From the NCBI GenBank assembly GCA_036426205.1, contig CM071568.1:36443499-36507498 (forward strand): a DNA stretch of 64,000 bases, given 5' to 3'. Below, one piece after another: positions 11,641 to 23,036 of this stretch. Both the position numbers and the translations under genes were made by a program. Position 1 is the stretch's first letter, and the number at the start of each line of letters is the position of its first letter. Under the pieces are notes generated by a model. It did no database searches and was not told the origin of the DNA. It saw only the letters and a list, made by a program, of their open reading frames with translations. The DNA is from Ascaphus truei. Its lineage: Eukaryota > Chordata > Amphibia > Anura > Ascaphidae.

Positions 11641-11827
11641 GAAAAAGGAAATCAGCACTAAATATCATATTTACCTATCCCCAAAATCCTAAAGGGTGAA
11701 TAAAAAGTAAAAACAAACTTATAATAGTAGCTAATATAATAATTATTACTTAGTTAAGTTATGGTGGGTAAAAAAAGTGACAAAAACCCTCCACAGCAAA
11801 GCATAAAGCAAATGGAAATATTACTGT

Positions 11828-11944
11828 ATGCTCATTTGCATGTCTTAGACAGGTTTGCAACCCCGCCTTTCACCATTATCACCCAGCACACAGCACTTCC
11901 ACTGCAGCAAGGGATTCTGGGAAATGACATGCAAATGAGCACAT
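11828..11944. mobile_element. MITE with GCTCATTTGCATGTC inverted termini
   Basis: TGCTCATTTGCATGTCTTAG on the left pairs with the inverse of GACATGCAAATGAGCA on the right, giving a ~117-bp non-coding element. The termini include the octamer-like ATTTGCAT. Confidence 0.65.
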
Positions 11945-12130
11945 AGTGCCACCTTTTGCTTCAAAACCATAAACATGGTTCCCTATAGGCTTAAGCTTGC
12001 CGGATGGTCTCAGCTTTGAGCACAATGAAAAATGATGGTGAGGAGTAAAGTATTCAAAAGTACAAGTGAATGCAGGACAAGACCATGCCAGGACGCAAGA
12101 TTCAAAACCTGCGCAATGCTTCACATAGCG

Positions 12131-12481
12131 GGCACAATACAAATACCACACAGGAATCTGGAGTACAAAATCACTTGAAGGTTCACCTGTTCCTTCAGCA
12201 ATGTCGTGTACCTCATCATGTGCATGAAATGTCCAGGGGGCTGCTACTACATAGGAGAGATTGGACAGGGGCTAAACAAGAGAACGAATCTGCATCGCAA
12301 CAGCATCACACGCAGAACAAGAGACAGTACTGTCGACGAACATTTCCCTGACTCTAGCCATAAGATGAATGATCTGAAGGTTGCCATACTCAAAGGCAAT
12401 CTTAGAACACCAAAAGAGAGACGGTTGCATGAATACAAATTTATGCAACTGTTTGGGACACTTAGCGGTGGCCTAAACTGA
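12131..12481 (+). pseudogene. PLE GIY-YIG endonuclease fragment
   Basis: This frame has NVVYLIMCMKCPGGCYYIGE, the GIY-YIG signature as it appears in PLEs. Downstream are an LNKRTNLHR segment, DEHFPDSSH and a C-terminal EYKFMQLFGTLSGGLN. In the family this domain nicks target DNA at integration. A TGA at 12176-12178 interrupts the frame just upstream of FTCSFSNVVYL. The reverse transcriptase partner is absent, so this is a dead 3' fragment. Confidence 0.75.
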
Positions 12482-12811
12482 GACCCCAGTTTCATGAGTC
12501 ACTACTGATACAAGAGAACTCTCTTCCCATGAGTTCTTAAGGCCATGTCTTTACATACTGTGCTATATGATTGCACACACAGCTGTCTCTTAAACATACA
12601 AATACTCTATTTTATTCCATCCCTATAGACCAATAGGGCCCACATAGTATCTACACACACTTTGAGTAATGCAACACGCTCTTACATTTCCTCACCTACC
12701 CACATGATTGTTATACACTCCCACTCCACACACACCTTTTGTAAAGTGCTGTATAAGTTTTGTAAAATACACCTTTTGTAAAGTGCTGTGGGCGCTATAT
12801 AAATTGATATT

Positions 12812-12816
<5 letters not shown>

Positions 12817-12853
<37 letters not shown>
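12817..12853. repeat. (CATA)n/(CA)n microsatellite
   Basis: ACATACATAC runs into about 15 CA dinucleotides. Confidence 0.95.
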
Positions 12854-12855
<2 letters not shown>

Positions 12856-12998
12856 TACATCACTAACATTCAGGGACTATTTAACGCCGTCATAAATCAC
12901 ATACTGCACAGGGGAGAGGGATAGGTTTCAGTCACAGATAACATTCCAAAATGCACTGTTTTTAAGTTAATCCTTGCTTTATTCATTATAACACTGCC

Positions 12999-13030
12999 AG
13001 AAGAAAAGATTAGTGTATCTCGAAAGCTTG
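12999..13030 (+). other. Hammerhead-like PLE 3' motif
   Basis: GAAGAAA, stem AGAT/ATCT with a short loop, then CGAAAGCTTG, located in the PLE 3' UTR. It has the same layout as the minus-strand motifs at 34351, 18909 and 35462. Confidence 0.45.
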
Positions 13031-13140
13031 CACAAATAAAAGCATTTCGTTAGCACAGAACGGTATCGTCTAGTCATTTTTGATTATTAAGCTTGGCTAT
13101 CACGGTACAGATATCTCTACATCCATCCATCCAGTTACTT

Positions 13141-13223
13141 AGCTGACACACACGCCTGTAGAGACTTGACATTTTGAGCAAGAGTCTTTTGACAAAGGGC
13201 TATTCAGGCGAGTGTGTCAGCTA
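13141..13223. other. Hairpin closed by AGCTGACACAC / GTGTGTCAGCT
   Basis: A perfect 11-bp inverted repeat encloses TTTTGACAAAGGGCTATTCAGGCGA. It resembles the PLE end fold, but GAAA is replaced by GAGT. It may be a decayed PLE terminus. Confidence 0.4.
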
Positions 13224-13646
13224 TGTACAGTAACTGTTTTTTCATATTTGGGCAAGGTAACTTTATAGGCATCCAGTTATAAACTGGAAATGTCTTGCTC
13301 ACTGTGTTAATTGGTTAACGAAAGAGACGCGTGCTGCTTAGGATCTTGTAGTAGAATACAACAAAAAATTAACCATGCGGAGACCCCACAGTAAGAGAGA
13401 TCCTATTTAGTGCATTCCGAATGTGTATGAAAAGATAATTAAAATTAATATTTAACGGGATTAAATTAAAAAACAGGAGACATACAACTGTGCTCATGTG
13501 ACTCTAGTGATAGAGTTTCTGCAGTAAAGTAGATGTAACCTAAACACTGGGTGCAACATAGACCAACATGTGATAATGTAATCATAATAATGAACAAGCT
13601 GAAAACAAGAGCAGCCTTTGAGGTCATAGTATGTAATTAACACTAA

Positions 13647-13998
13647 GGCCTTGCCCCCGCTGCCTACTACAGCGTCCGCTGTGGCGGACGCTGCGCGCAC
13701 GAGAGCCCTCCCCGCAATGACGCCGGGCCCGCTGCGAGGGGGGGCCGCAGCGCTCGCGCGAGAGCTATTCCTGCTCTCAATAGAATTGAAAGCAGGACTC
13801 GCGTCGAGCGATTAGGCACGCCCCCCGGCGGTTCAGCCAATGAGGGCGAACCTGCCGGGTGACGTCATGGCCGCGCCCCCCGTAACTCCTCCGCCACGCC
13901 CCCCCGGTCTCTCCTCCTGCAGTGAGCTGCAGACCGGGGAATCGTCTGAACGTGCCGCCAAAAGCGCGGGTGCGCGTTACAGCGGAGAGACCGGGGCC
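13647..13998. mobile_element. GC-rich Harbinger-like MITE
   Basis: The termini are GGCCTTGCCCCCGCTG and, inverted, GGCCCCGGTCTCTCCGCTG. They are flanked by TAA (13644-13646) and TTA (13999-14001), close to the 3-bp TWA target of PIF/Harbinger. The interior is CpG-rich with nested inverted repeats (GCGTCCGC/GCGGACGC). Open frames inside are not conserved. Confidence 0.55.
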
Positions 13999-14001
13999 TT
14001 A

Positions 14002-15036
14002 GCCTTAGGTAGTAGTAATATATTCCCTATAATATTATACTGTATAATGTCTTGGTGGAATTTTAAATCAAAAAGTTACCAGTGCTCTGGTATAGGGTAT
14101 TTCTTAAGTTTAAAGAGAAGTGAAGTAACAAAGCTTCTAATGCAGAATGTAAGAAAGGCAATTAGTTTCAGAGTAACAGCAGGAGTGGTTCTGTAGCTAA
14201 TTGTCTCAGTGATACATTGCGATAATGGTACAGTATCTTTGCTCTCTAGTGAGATATAGATATATATCTATATAGATATATATCATATATCATATATCAA
14301 TAGATCTAGATATACCTTTGTCTCCTTGCTTCTAAAATTAGAAGATATGACGGTAGTTATTATCCATTGATTATAATGTAATAATCAATTATATGGACAA
14401 TTGGTGTACATCTTACCAATTGACTATATACAACATGCATCTACAGAAGAAGTATTTTGTATAAATTGTACATTATATATCCTGAGGACAAGAATTAAAT
14501 ATAGAGAGAAAGAGAAGGGAAAAAACGAAGGAATATATTTGGTGTAATTTAAACCAGTAGCAGTAGTTATTAAAGCCTATGGTTTTATAAGAAATATATT
14601 ACTATTAACAAATTGTTCATTACATACTATGATCTTACAGTCTGCTCTTGTTTTTAACCTGTTCATTATTATGATGAAATTATCACATATTGGTCAATGT
14701 TGCACCAAGTGTTTATGTTTCATGTTTTTTACTTCAGAAACTTTATCACTGGAGTCACTGAGCCCAGTTGTTTGTCTGCTCTTTTTTAATTTAATCCAAT
14801 TAAATATTAATTTATGTATCTATTCATACAAATATTTGGAGTGCACTAAATAGGATCTCCTTTTCTGTGGGGCCACCCAATGATTTATTATTTTGTTGAT
14901 GTATATTAACCATTTGTATACTTTGCATTTTTGTATTTGCATGTTGATATTTTCTTAGATTGGTGTCCTTCTCATCTTTATATATTTAAGATATAATTCC
15001 TCCCCCCTATCCCCATACATGATATATATATTGTGT
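14002..15036. other. AT-rich spacer
   Basis: No gene or recognised element. An imperfect (ATAG/ATAT)n tract lies at about 14255-14315 and can form cruciform-like pairings. Confidence 0.5.
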
Positions 15037-15235
15037 CAGGATGGCCTTGTGGCAGGGTCAGTAAGACGCTAGACACAGTGTGGAACTTTAACTATAGTAG
15101 TTTTATTATCCACCAGCCAAACAAATATCAGGGTACTGTCACTTTAAGGCAACATAAAACATGAAATAAATTCCTATTCCCGTTAGGGAAACTAACTCAA
15201 GTTCATCAGCCCTATCTACCGGGCAGCCAGCTAAT
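15037..15235. mobile_element. LTR-like fragment abutting a truncated Tc1
   Basis: It begins TGTGTCAGGATGGCC, includes AGTTTTATTATCCACCAGCC and stops sharply where Tc1 coding sequence begins at about 15236. It resembles the edge of an inserted or recombined retroelement, but the family is not recognised. Confidence 0.3.
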
Positions 15236-16463
15236 CTGTGAGTGAAATGCATGCTTGATCGGGTTGAGATCAGGTGATTGACTCGGCCATTGCGGAATAT
15301 TCCACTTCTTTGCCTTAAAAATTTCTAGGTTGCTTTCGTAGGATGTTTTGAATCATTGTCCATCTGTAAAGTGAATCACCGTCCAATCAACTTCGCTGAA
15401 TTTGGCTGAATCTGAGCAGATAATATATCCCTATACACTTCAGAATTCATCCGGCTGCTTCTGTCTTCTGTCACATCATCAATAAACACTAGTGACCCAA
15501 TGCCATTGAAAGCCATGCATGCCCATACCATCACACTGCCTCCACCATGTTTTACAGATGATGCAGTATGCTTCGGATCATGAGCTGTTCCAACCTTCTT
15601 CATACTTTTTTCTTCCCCTCATTCTGGTACAGGTTGATCTTAGTATTATCTGTCCAAAGAATGCTATTCCAGAACTGGGCTGGCTTTTTTTGATATTGTT
15701 TGGCAAAGTCTAATCTGGCCTTTCTATTCTTGAGGCTTATTAATAGTTTGCACCTTGTGGTGAACCCTCTGTATTTGCTCTCGTGAAGTCTTTTCTTTAT
15801 GGTAGACTTTGATAATGATATGCCTACCACCTGGAGAGTGTTCTTCACTTGGATGGATGTTGTGAAGGGGTTTTTCTTTACCATGGAAAGGATCCTACGA
15901 TAATCCACCACTGTTGTCTTCCGTGGACGTCCAGGCCTTTTTGTGTTGCAGAGCTTACCAGTGCATTCTTTTTTTCTCAGAATGTACCAAACTGTTGATT
16001 AGGCCACTCCTAATGTTCCTGCTATTTCTCTGATTCATTTTTTTTTTTTGCAGCCTAAGGATGCCTTGTTTCACTTGCATTGAGTGCTCCTTGACCGCAT
16101 GTTGTGGGTTCACAGCAACAGCTTCCAAATGCGAATGCCACACCTGGAATCAACTCCAGACCTTTTACCTGCTTAATTGATGATGAAATAACGGAGTAGC
16201 CCACATCTGTCCATGAAACAGCTTTTGAGTCAATTGTCCAATTACTTTAGGTCCCTTGAAAAAGAGGGGGCAACATATTAAAGAGATGTACTGTAATTCC
16301 TAAACTCTTCCTCCAATTTGGATGTGAATACCCTCAAATTAAAGATGATTGACTGCACTTTAACCCCATGTTCATTATTTAACTGTAACTTGAATTTATT
16401 TTGGTACACAGCCAAAATAACAAAACTTGTATCAGTGTCCAATTTTTTCCGGACCTAACTGTA
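15236..16463 (-). mobile_element. Tc1-like transposon, one end missing
   Basis: The transposase remnant lies on the minus strand. The outer 5' terminus sits at 16410-16463, ending ...CCGGACCTAACTGTA, the Tc1 TACAGT-type end. The opposite terminus is absent because the sequence breaks into an LTR-like fragment at 15236. Confidence 0.75.
15240..16143 (-). pseudogene. Tc1 transposase remnant (DD34E family)
   Basis: Recognisable blocks from N to C are MVDYRRILSMVKKNP, STIKKRLHESKYRGFTTR, FWNSILWTDNTKINLYQN (first catalytic Asp), GGGSVMVWACMAFNGIGS, QMDND (second Asp) and QSPDLNPI. Several frame breaks and stops separate them, including TGA and TAG around 15320-15385. The third catalytic residue, Glu in the family's NPIEHAFH motif, is Lys here (codon complement at 15254-15256). 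The helix-turn-helix N-terminus is heavily decayed (15955-16143). Confidence 0.75.
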
Positions 16464-16798
16464 TACAGGCATACCCCACATTAACGTACAGAATGGGTCC
16501 AGAGTAGGTATGTTAAGCTAAATGTGCTAAAAGTGAAGCACTCATTTTTTTCCACTTATTGATGTATGTACTGTTCTACAATCGTAATATACGTGCATAA
16601 CAGATGTAAATAACGCATTTGTAACAGGCTCTATAGTCTCCCCACTTGCGCACAGCTTCAGTACAGGTAGGGAGCCGGTATTGCTGTTCGGGATGTGCTA
16701 ACAGGCGCATGTGTGAGCTGCCGTTTGCCTATTGGATGATATGTCCTTACTCGCGAGTGCACTTAAAGTGAGTGTCCTTATACCGGGGTATGCCTGTG
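16464..16798. mobile_element. CAGGCATACCCC MITE, copy 1
   Basis: It starts TACAGGCATACCCCACATTA directly at the Tc1 end and finishes ACCGGGGTATGCCTG. Inner blocks CCTATTGG, ACTCGCGAGTGCACTT and GGGAGCCGGTATTGCTGTTC recur, inverted, in the copy at 63588-63908. Insertion appears to be at TA. It has no coding capacity. Confidence 0.75.
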
Positions 16799-17149
16799 TG
16801 TATATAGATAGATAGATACAGATTTATAACAGTCCCAGAAGAAAGTCTTATCTGTATCTTGTCGCTGTAGGGTAAGGCCTCTCTGCTTTCCTGGGTCCAC
16901 ACCCTTGTGTGCTATAGCAATATAAGGATCCAGGTTTAGAAATCTTGTCCCCTTTGTCTTGCTGTCAGCCTGCAGTATCTTTGCAGCTCAAGACATCTGT
17001 TTATTCCCCAGATAAGCCCAGTTGTGGACTAGGGAACTCTAGTTTTGTTGGTTAGGTCTGTATTTAATTGTATTCTAGTATTTTGGTGTAACATAATTGT
17101 TATTAGTTTGCTGTTTTGGCTTTTTTTTGGGGTTTTGGGTTTCTCAAGT

Positions 17150-17567
17150 CATGTGGACCATACCTCTGCCTCTGCTAGGGAGTCAGGGAAGAGCTAGGAT
17201 GGCTGCGGGTGCCCTTGGCCTGTAGTGACGGTCAAGGAACCATCCTTCCGTGGTAGCTCAGAGTACTGCATTGAGCAGAAGCCTGCTTGTTACAGAGCTG
17301 TACAGATGAGATACTAAACCATTCCTGTTATACCTCCTGCCTGGTGCGTGACCTTACTGGGGGGAGAGGTTATAGTTCTATAGTTCTACCGTGGGAGATC
17401 ACCTTCAGTTCCTGGAGCCTACGGCAGATGGAGGCGCTGCACTGCTAAAGAAATATGTGGGTATGAACCACGGAAGCCTAGTCTTGTGTCCCCACTACCA
17501 CCAGCGGATGACATAGCCCTCACCACACGATCCGTAATGGCCACATCTCACGCCGGGAGGGGGAAAC
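17150..17567 (+). mobile_element. Gypsy LTR remnant
   Basis: From ACCTCTGCCTCTGCTAGGGAG through GAAGAGCTAGGATGGCTGC, TACCGTGGGAGATCACC and GGAGCCTACGGCAGATGGAG to AAACACCGTTAC, it follows the 3' half of the LTR at 32621-33364. The upstream part (16850-17149) does not clearly match, so the 5' edge is undefined. Confidence 0.6.
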
Positions 17568-18607
17568 ACCGTTACGTATACTTTATAGGGCTATATGTAG
17601 CTGTTCTCTTGAATAGTGCAGATCACTTTTCTTTGACTTATTATGTTAGAATACCTTCTAAAATAAGATTTTCAATTACATATCATTCAGTGTCGTGTCT
17701 TGTTTTATAGTGCTTGGGGCAATATAACATTTTCTATATGTCCTGAAATATTACATTTGAAGAATAGAAACATACCATAAATGGTTTCTACAAAATATTT
17801 GAATGTGGCCTTTGTGTGTTTGTAAAGGAAGAGAATGTGCTTTATGATAGAAAGGTTCACTGACTAACAGAAACCGCTTGCTTGAACCCAGAGATTTTGT
17901 GAGCAATAGCCCCTGAGATTAAAGGAACAAATGCTCCATTAATGCTGTCAACAAAAAGATAACATGATACCTATAAAACCTACGAACCTGAGGTATTCTG
18001 TGGAAATAATGTGTTAGTATGCTTTTCAACAAACGAAATGAAAGCAATCTTCAAAAAGTGACACTCTAGAATGACAGCTCAATAGTGATGGAATATGTGC
18101 TTCTGAAAAAAGAGGAATTGGATAGTATCTGGGACAAAGCAAAGATCGCTGTCTGTATGCTCTCCAAGTAAAAAGTAATCATATAGGAGCAATTTTCAGG
18201 TCAGGAAACATCAATCTACGTTCTTTAAAAAATGCAACATTATGCCCCAAAATAAGCTATTTTTATAGTGCAATACATCAGCGTTGCACTGTTAGAAATA
18301 ATGCATGTTTTATCAGATTCATTAAAAATATCAGAGGTGTTTAAAAACAGGCATAATACTGCTTTTTTGGTAATATCATGCCATACATCCCTTTTTTTTT
18401 TTATCAGAACGGGATTAACGCAGACATACTGCAGGTGTTTTATCACCTACTCTAGGCTGGCATTAGCCCTGTTTTACCAATGTATAATAACGAGCATTTT
18501 ATATATAGATTATATAATATATATATATATATATAGATATATTATATATAGAATGATATATATATAGATAATATATATTATATATATATTAGTATTATAT
18601 TATATAC
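17568..18607. other. Unrecognised AT-rich DNA plus (TA)n tract
   Basis: No supported gene. A long (TA)n/TATATAGA low-complexity block occupies about 18497-18603. Confidence 0.5.
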
Positions 18608-18780
18608 ACAGTTTGTGTGAAAAAGAAAGTACACCCTCTTTGAATTCCATTGTTTCATTAGGTAAATACAACCTCAGATGAACAACAACACATGACATAT
18701 TACACCATGTCAGGATTTATTTAACTAAAATTAAGCCAAAAAATTAAGAAAATCCAAAATGAAACAAAGGTGATTAAAAG
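18608..18780 (+). mobile_element. Tc1-like terminal fragment
   Basis: CACAGTTTGTGTGAAAAAGA, then AAGTACACCCTCTTTGAATTCC and GACATATTACACCATGTCAGG. The same sequence, diverged and inverted, occurs at 34046-34245. It is the outer end of a Tc1-type element without its transposase. Confidence 0.65.
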
Positions 18781-18908
18781 GGAATCCTTCATTCTTCATA
18801 TTAAAAACAGGATTCTGATGAAGGGCAATCTGACGTCATCCTTAAAACTGTAGATCAGGGAGATCCAATGCACTACGGATTTGTTCAATAGAAAATGTAT
18901 TGTGCCAC

Positions 18909-18942
18909 ACAACGTTTTGACCGTGAGGTCTTTATCAAGTGA
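18909..18942 (-). other. Hammerhead-like PLE 3' motif
   Basis: Minus strand: CTTGATAAAG, then a perfect GACC/GGTC stem with a TCAC loop, then AAAACGTTGT. Confidence 0.45.
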
Positions 18943-19746
18943 CAGGCATATTGTAAGTGAGTAAATACCTGGTATATATACCCCCAAATCAATTAAAACC
19001 ACGTGAAAGAATGTGCACCAGCTTTCACATATTGCTCTCTTTAGTGAAGTCTCTCCCCCGTCAATGATCTAATGTCTGCATTTCCGCATCAGTGACTCAT
19101 CTGTATCCTGATTAGCTCCTCAGTATCCTCTGATCCCACGATGTCATCCCTCTGTGCGTTCCACAGGCCGGTACTTCCGCGTTCCAGCATCCATGCCTGC
19201 ATTCCTGCCCGGTAGGCTCCATTAGATCCCTCTGTCTCCTCGAGTCTCGCGAGACTTCTTTCCTGCGCTTGCGCCATCTCACCATGCGTTCCATGGTGAT
19301 TTTTGCATTCCAGCGTCAGTGACGTTATCGTAATCTTCTTGTTCTGTAGCCAGTCCCGCGTAGTCATCAGTAGATCATCCTCTGTTGTGGCATACTGCGC
19401 CTGTGTCCATATTTTATTGTAGATATTTGTAATCCCTGATGTCAACTGAGGATCATCTTGAGCAGCATCCTTGTCAGATCTCTTACGTTCCAATCTTAAT
19501 AGATTTTAAGAGAGCATGTTCCCTAATGCTATACCTTGAACCCGAGTGCTTAATATGTGATTATTAAAATCAAATAAAAATGGAAAGCAGAGCCATCTCT
19601 TGTTTGAATGACCTCACTAGTTTGATCTAGCTAACACCTTTAGGCACATGATTTATAGCAAAGACTACAGCAGCAGCAGCTACCTATCCTGTAAAGCAAT
19701 AATAATTAGTATTCTTAATATGAAGTAGTTCAGTATTATCAACTGA

Positions 19747-19932
19747 TTATCTCCTGGATAAGAAACAGTTATATGATATATAGTCATTTAAACCCCTAGG
19801 ATGCACTGTGTCAAGTGTATATGTCCTGAAGGTCTCCCTCTGTAATAATACAGTGTCCCTATCTTGACCTGCTGTCGTTCTTTTAACTTGCTCAATGCTC
19901 ATTATCCTTTGTTTAGTCATCCTTAAAACCAC
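19747..19932 (-). pseudogene. PLE endonuclease C-terminus
   Basis: The frame contains RETFRTYTLDTVHPRGLN and NCFL, corresponding to the REA-YWIYTLDTLAPKGLNE...CFL end of PLE GIY-YIG domains, with the catalytic Glu in RE. Only about 60 codons survive. Confidence 0.55.
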
Positions 19933-19935
19933 ATG

Positions 19936-22427
19936 GCTAAAGCGGCCAGATCCGCGGCGCTCTGATAATCGCGGGCAGATGCGTTTTATTTTTGGTCCAG
20001 AGTGAATTGCGTTATTTTAGCGGTCGTGATATAAGCATTTTATTTTCGCTGTCTGCAATACTGCAATACCGTCTAAAAACTCAGGGGGGTGTTCGCGAGC
20101 TGTTGTCTTGGAAGTCTAATACTTTAGCAGTTCAACCTACGTCAATACACAGTCTGCGTGTGCGTGCGCAGTAATTGTAAATTTGCATATTTACTGTACA
20201 CATGCATTTGCAGTGCTGTATGTCTCATTTGAAAATTGTTGAAACGCATAGGCGTGTACAGTACTGTAACAGTGTCACATTTCGGCATATACAGCGCTCT
20301 CCCCTTGCTCGCCCCCGCACACACAGGATAATTTGCTGCACTGCAGGGTATTTCAACTTCTTATCTTCTCTACAGTGCAGTACATCTCTCCCACACCATT
20401 CCTTTGAATGTGTGTCTTTCTGGTTTCAATCACATTCCTGCTTGACATCAGATGATTACTGCGCATGCGCCTGTAACTTCACCCACCACTGTTGCTTGAG
20501 TGAGTCACCAAAATTTTTTTTTTTCTCTCCTCATTTTTTATTTTTATTTTCTCCACAAGCCAGCAAAAACCATCTTGATATTACAATATTCAATCTGTGC
20601 TGCAGCTTTTGACTGCGACCCTGTGCGTTTGACTGCACATGGTTGATTTGTGTGCTTTTTATGTACTGTATTTGGGGGTGTAGGGATCATATTACTGTAT
20701 TATGATGAACTGCCTTTTGAAATTATGTCGTTTCTTTGAACTGCAGTACAACTAATCCTTCCTGCAGCTGTCCCCTGTAACCCCCTCCCCCACGCACACA
20801 CACAAGGCTTGCTCAAGGATTTGAAAATCTTATCGACAGACACCTCTACAGAGTCATTCATTTACTGAAGCTTGTCATTGTGTTTTTAATCCGTCCCTAG
20901 CCGAGCGTCACCTCACTGCGCCTGCGTGTAATCCTCCTTGAGATGGGAGCTAGCTGATTACTGCGCATGACTCACCCAACCCCCCCCCCCCAAACCTTTG
21001 AGGCTTTGTTTACGGTAACGCTTTGGAAAATCCCTTCTCGAATTTGATATGTAAATCAGATTTGCACAGCATTGTGAGAATTGAGAGTTAAAAAAAACAT
21101 TAACTAATTCATGTTGTTTTGTCATTCATTCTTTTTCTTTGGTGTACTGTAGGTATGGGGGGTAGGGGTTGTTATCAATGATTATGATTATCATAAATGT
21201 AAATAAATATTTATTTTATTTTATCAGGAACAAAAAAAACAAATACAAAAATAATCATGAATAATACATAATGCAGTCTTTATTAATTTCTTCTGTCAGA
21301 TGGATAATCATGAATAATGCACATTGATAATAATATTAATTAATAATATATAATATATAATACTTAATAATATATATAGTAATATCATTTTTTTGTCTTT
21401 ATCTTCTTCCTCATTCTGGGTACAGTACAGTAGTTCATTGAGAGAGGAGAGGTTTTGTGTACAGTACATCATGACTGCAGTTTACATACTGTACACTTAA
21501 CTGTACAAACAGTTCACAGACTGTACACTATACCCCCCTCTCCCCCAATCCATCCTTTTTTTCTGAAAAGACAAGAAAACAAAAATTTTTGTTACAATTT
21601 GGATGTGAGGATATGAATAAATCAAGACATTAATTAATTATATTTACCTTATCACTACGATATTTATTCATATCAGCCACTACAATATGGGGATTTTTAA
21701 TAATGTATCTGTGTTTTAATGATCTATGTAGACGTAATAAAGTTTTATTATTTTTGATTTCCACAGTGATTCTGGGATACTTAACAGTTTTTCGCAGCAT
21801 ATCTGCAGGACCATTTGTTTGTCCATCAATAGACTATCTATGATTTGAGTGCTGTGTATAGGGGGAAACCTTTCTGATCAAATCTTTTTTGATCAACACT
21901 GTTAATATCCCATATTTACCCTCTAAGCACCAATGATTTACTCTGAGTAGATACACATATGGTGACTGCGGTCTCTTTTACATATTCATTGTGTACTGTA
22001 TAGCTACTCCATATTGGACTACAGTATGCAGCTAGTACTGTCAAACTTGTCTATACTGGAACTACTGTACTGTATACTCTGATTACTAGGAAAGAAAAAA
22101 TCTGTGCCATACTTACCTGTATCATACTGTACTTACAATACTACAGTACAGTACTGTACCATACTTCCTTCCTGATGCTTGCCCATTACGCGCAATCTCC
22201 TGTTCACATGCGCATGCGCCTACCATCGATGTGATGACACGCATGTACGTTTCAAGAAGGTTCCAATGCGCATGCGCCTAGCGTTCCACCAATTGTTAAT
22301 ATCTACAGTACTGTAGAAGCCGCTCAGCCAATGAAATTGCTTACAGGAGAATCGCTTGACTTTTGAATCGCACTGATATTGATATTTTCAAAATAAAAAA
22401 AAACAGAATAAAATACGGCAACATTAC
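19936..22427. other. Motif-rich non-repeat DNA downstream of the forkhead ORF
   Basis: No transposon is recognised. The stretch has about 20 occurrences of ACTGTA/TACAGT or TACTGTAC-type words and three perfect GCGCATGCGC decamers (20461, 22210, 22268). The segment GATTACTGCGCATG ... CACCCA is present twice (about 20453 and 20955). If the forkhead ORF is a first exon, later exons or the 3' UTR should lie here on the minus strand; none was recognised by eye. Confidence 0.45.
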
Positions 22428-22432
22428 TCACC
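22424..22432 (-). promoter_or_regulatory. Candidate splice donor at ORF end
   Basis: Minus strand CTGTG|GTGAGTAAT matches the 5' splice consensus GTRAGT exactly. Use of this site would bypass the TGA at 22428-22430 and leave a phase-2 exon end. Confidence 0.5.
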
Positions 22433-23036
22433 ACAGAATTTCCCAATCAGCTGGCGCCGGACCACTGCCAGTCCAGTATTCTTGATCATACACGTTGACA
22501 GGTGACAGCGGGACTACTACACCTGTAGTCAGCTGATGAGGCTGGAAATCGCTTAGGTACATGCAAGCTTGCTCGAAACTGTACGCAAAATCCGGCTCAG
22601 GCTGCAGGTAACCATGCGTGGACAGACAGCAAAGGTTGTCACTGACGGTCGGACCGTTATTGGAAGCCGGTGCTGGTGCTGGCGCATTGCTTGCCAGCGA
22701 CTGATGTTTCTTACTTGGTTTTAACACAACCTTTCGCCTTTTGCCGTCTGCATGATCATAGATACGGGAAAAACCCGGTGATATACACCAATACCCTCCA
22801 ATAAATTCGGGATCAATACGAAAAAAACATGGATCGCTACATAACTTTTTCCTTATTGCACGCTTCCACACATGAGGAGCTGGCGAAAATTTGTAAAAGT
22901 CATAGTTTTCGAAAACATACTGATAACTTTGAACAACTGTTGCCATCTTATCATCTATTGCATTAATCGCGGCACATATTAAATAAGCGTACATTCTGTC
23001 GGGTTTTTGAAACAAGGGCTGCACTTGTACACTCAT
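22428..23036 (-). CDS. Divergent forkhead-domain protein (possible first exon)
   Basis: The ORF has 202 codons. Residues ~12-102 follow the forkhead (winged-helix) pattern: KPDRMYAYLICAAINAI for the KPPYSYIALI..AI helix 1, Y38-V41 for the IY.FI helix 2, and FYKFSPAPHVWKRAIRKKLC for PYY....W(K/Q)NSIRHNLS. Then PCFFRI for DCFVKV, GGYWCISPG for the strand-wing, and basic GKRRK. Forkhead proteins bind DNA in the nucleus. The recognition helix is altered (RAIRKKLC, not NSIRHNLS): only one of the usual Asn-Arg-His contacts, Arg62, is kept. The ATG has strong context (GCCGCA before it). The stop TGA lies inside GTGAGTAA, a consensus splice donor, and an acceptor-like tract ending CAG lies 12 bases upstream of the ATG. 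It may therefore be an exon whose product continues. The forkhead subclass is not identified. Confidence 0.7.
   Translation of the reverse strand: MSVQVQPLFQKPDRMYAYLICAAINAIDDKMATVVQSYQYVFENYDFYKFSPAPHVWKRAIRKKLCSDPCFFRIDPEFIGGYWCISPGFSRIYDHADGKRRKVVLKPSKKHQSLASNAPAPAPASNNGPTVSDNLCCLSTHGYLQPEPDFAYSFEQACMYLSDFQPHQLTTGVVVPLSPVNVYDQEYWTGSGPAPADWEILW

Larger units (their letters stand above)
12060..13075 (+). mobile_element. 5'-truncated Penelope-like element
   Basis: Only the C-terminal GIY-YIG endonuclease and the 3' UTR remain. The 3' part ends with CTCGAAAGCTTGCACAAATAAAAGC, a recurrent PLE end sequence, preceded by a hammerhead-like fold (12999-13030). The reverse transcriptase is missing. 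A (CA)n tract at about 12817-12853 interrupts the UTR. Confidence 0.7.
18800..19935 (-). mobile_element. PLE 3' fragment
   Basis: On the minus strand, a GIY-YIG C-terminal remnant (19747-19932) is followed by UTR-like sequence and a hammerhead-like motif (18909-18942: CTTGATAAAG, GACC/GGTC stem, AAAACGTTG). The open frame at 19089-19493 lies in this UTR; I cannot assign it. Confidence 0.6.

Noticed and set aside
19089..19493. 134-codon minus-strand ORF as a host gene
   Set aside because: It sits between a PLE endonuclease remnant and a PLE 3' motif, with no known domain; most likely UTR sequence.
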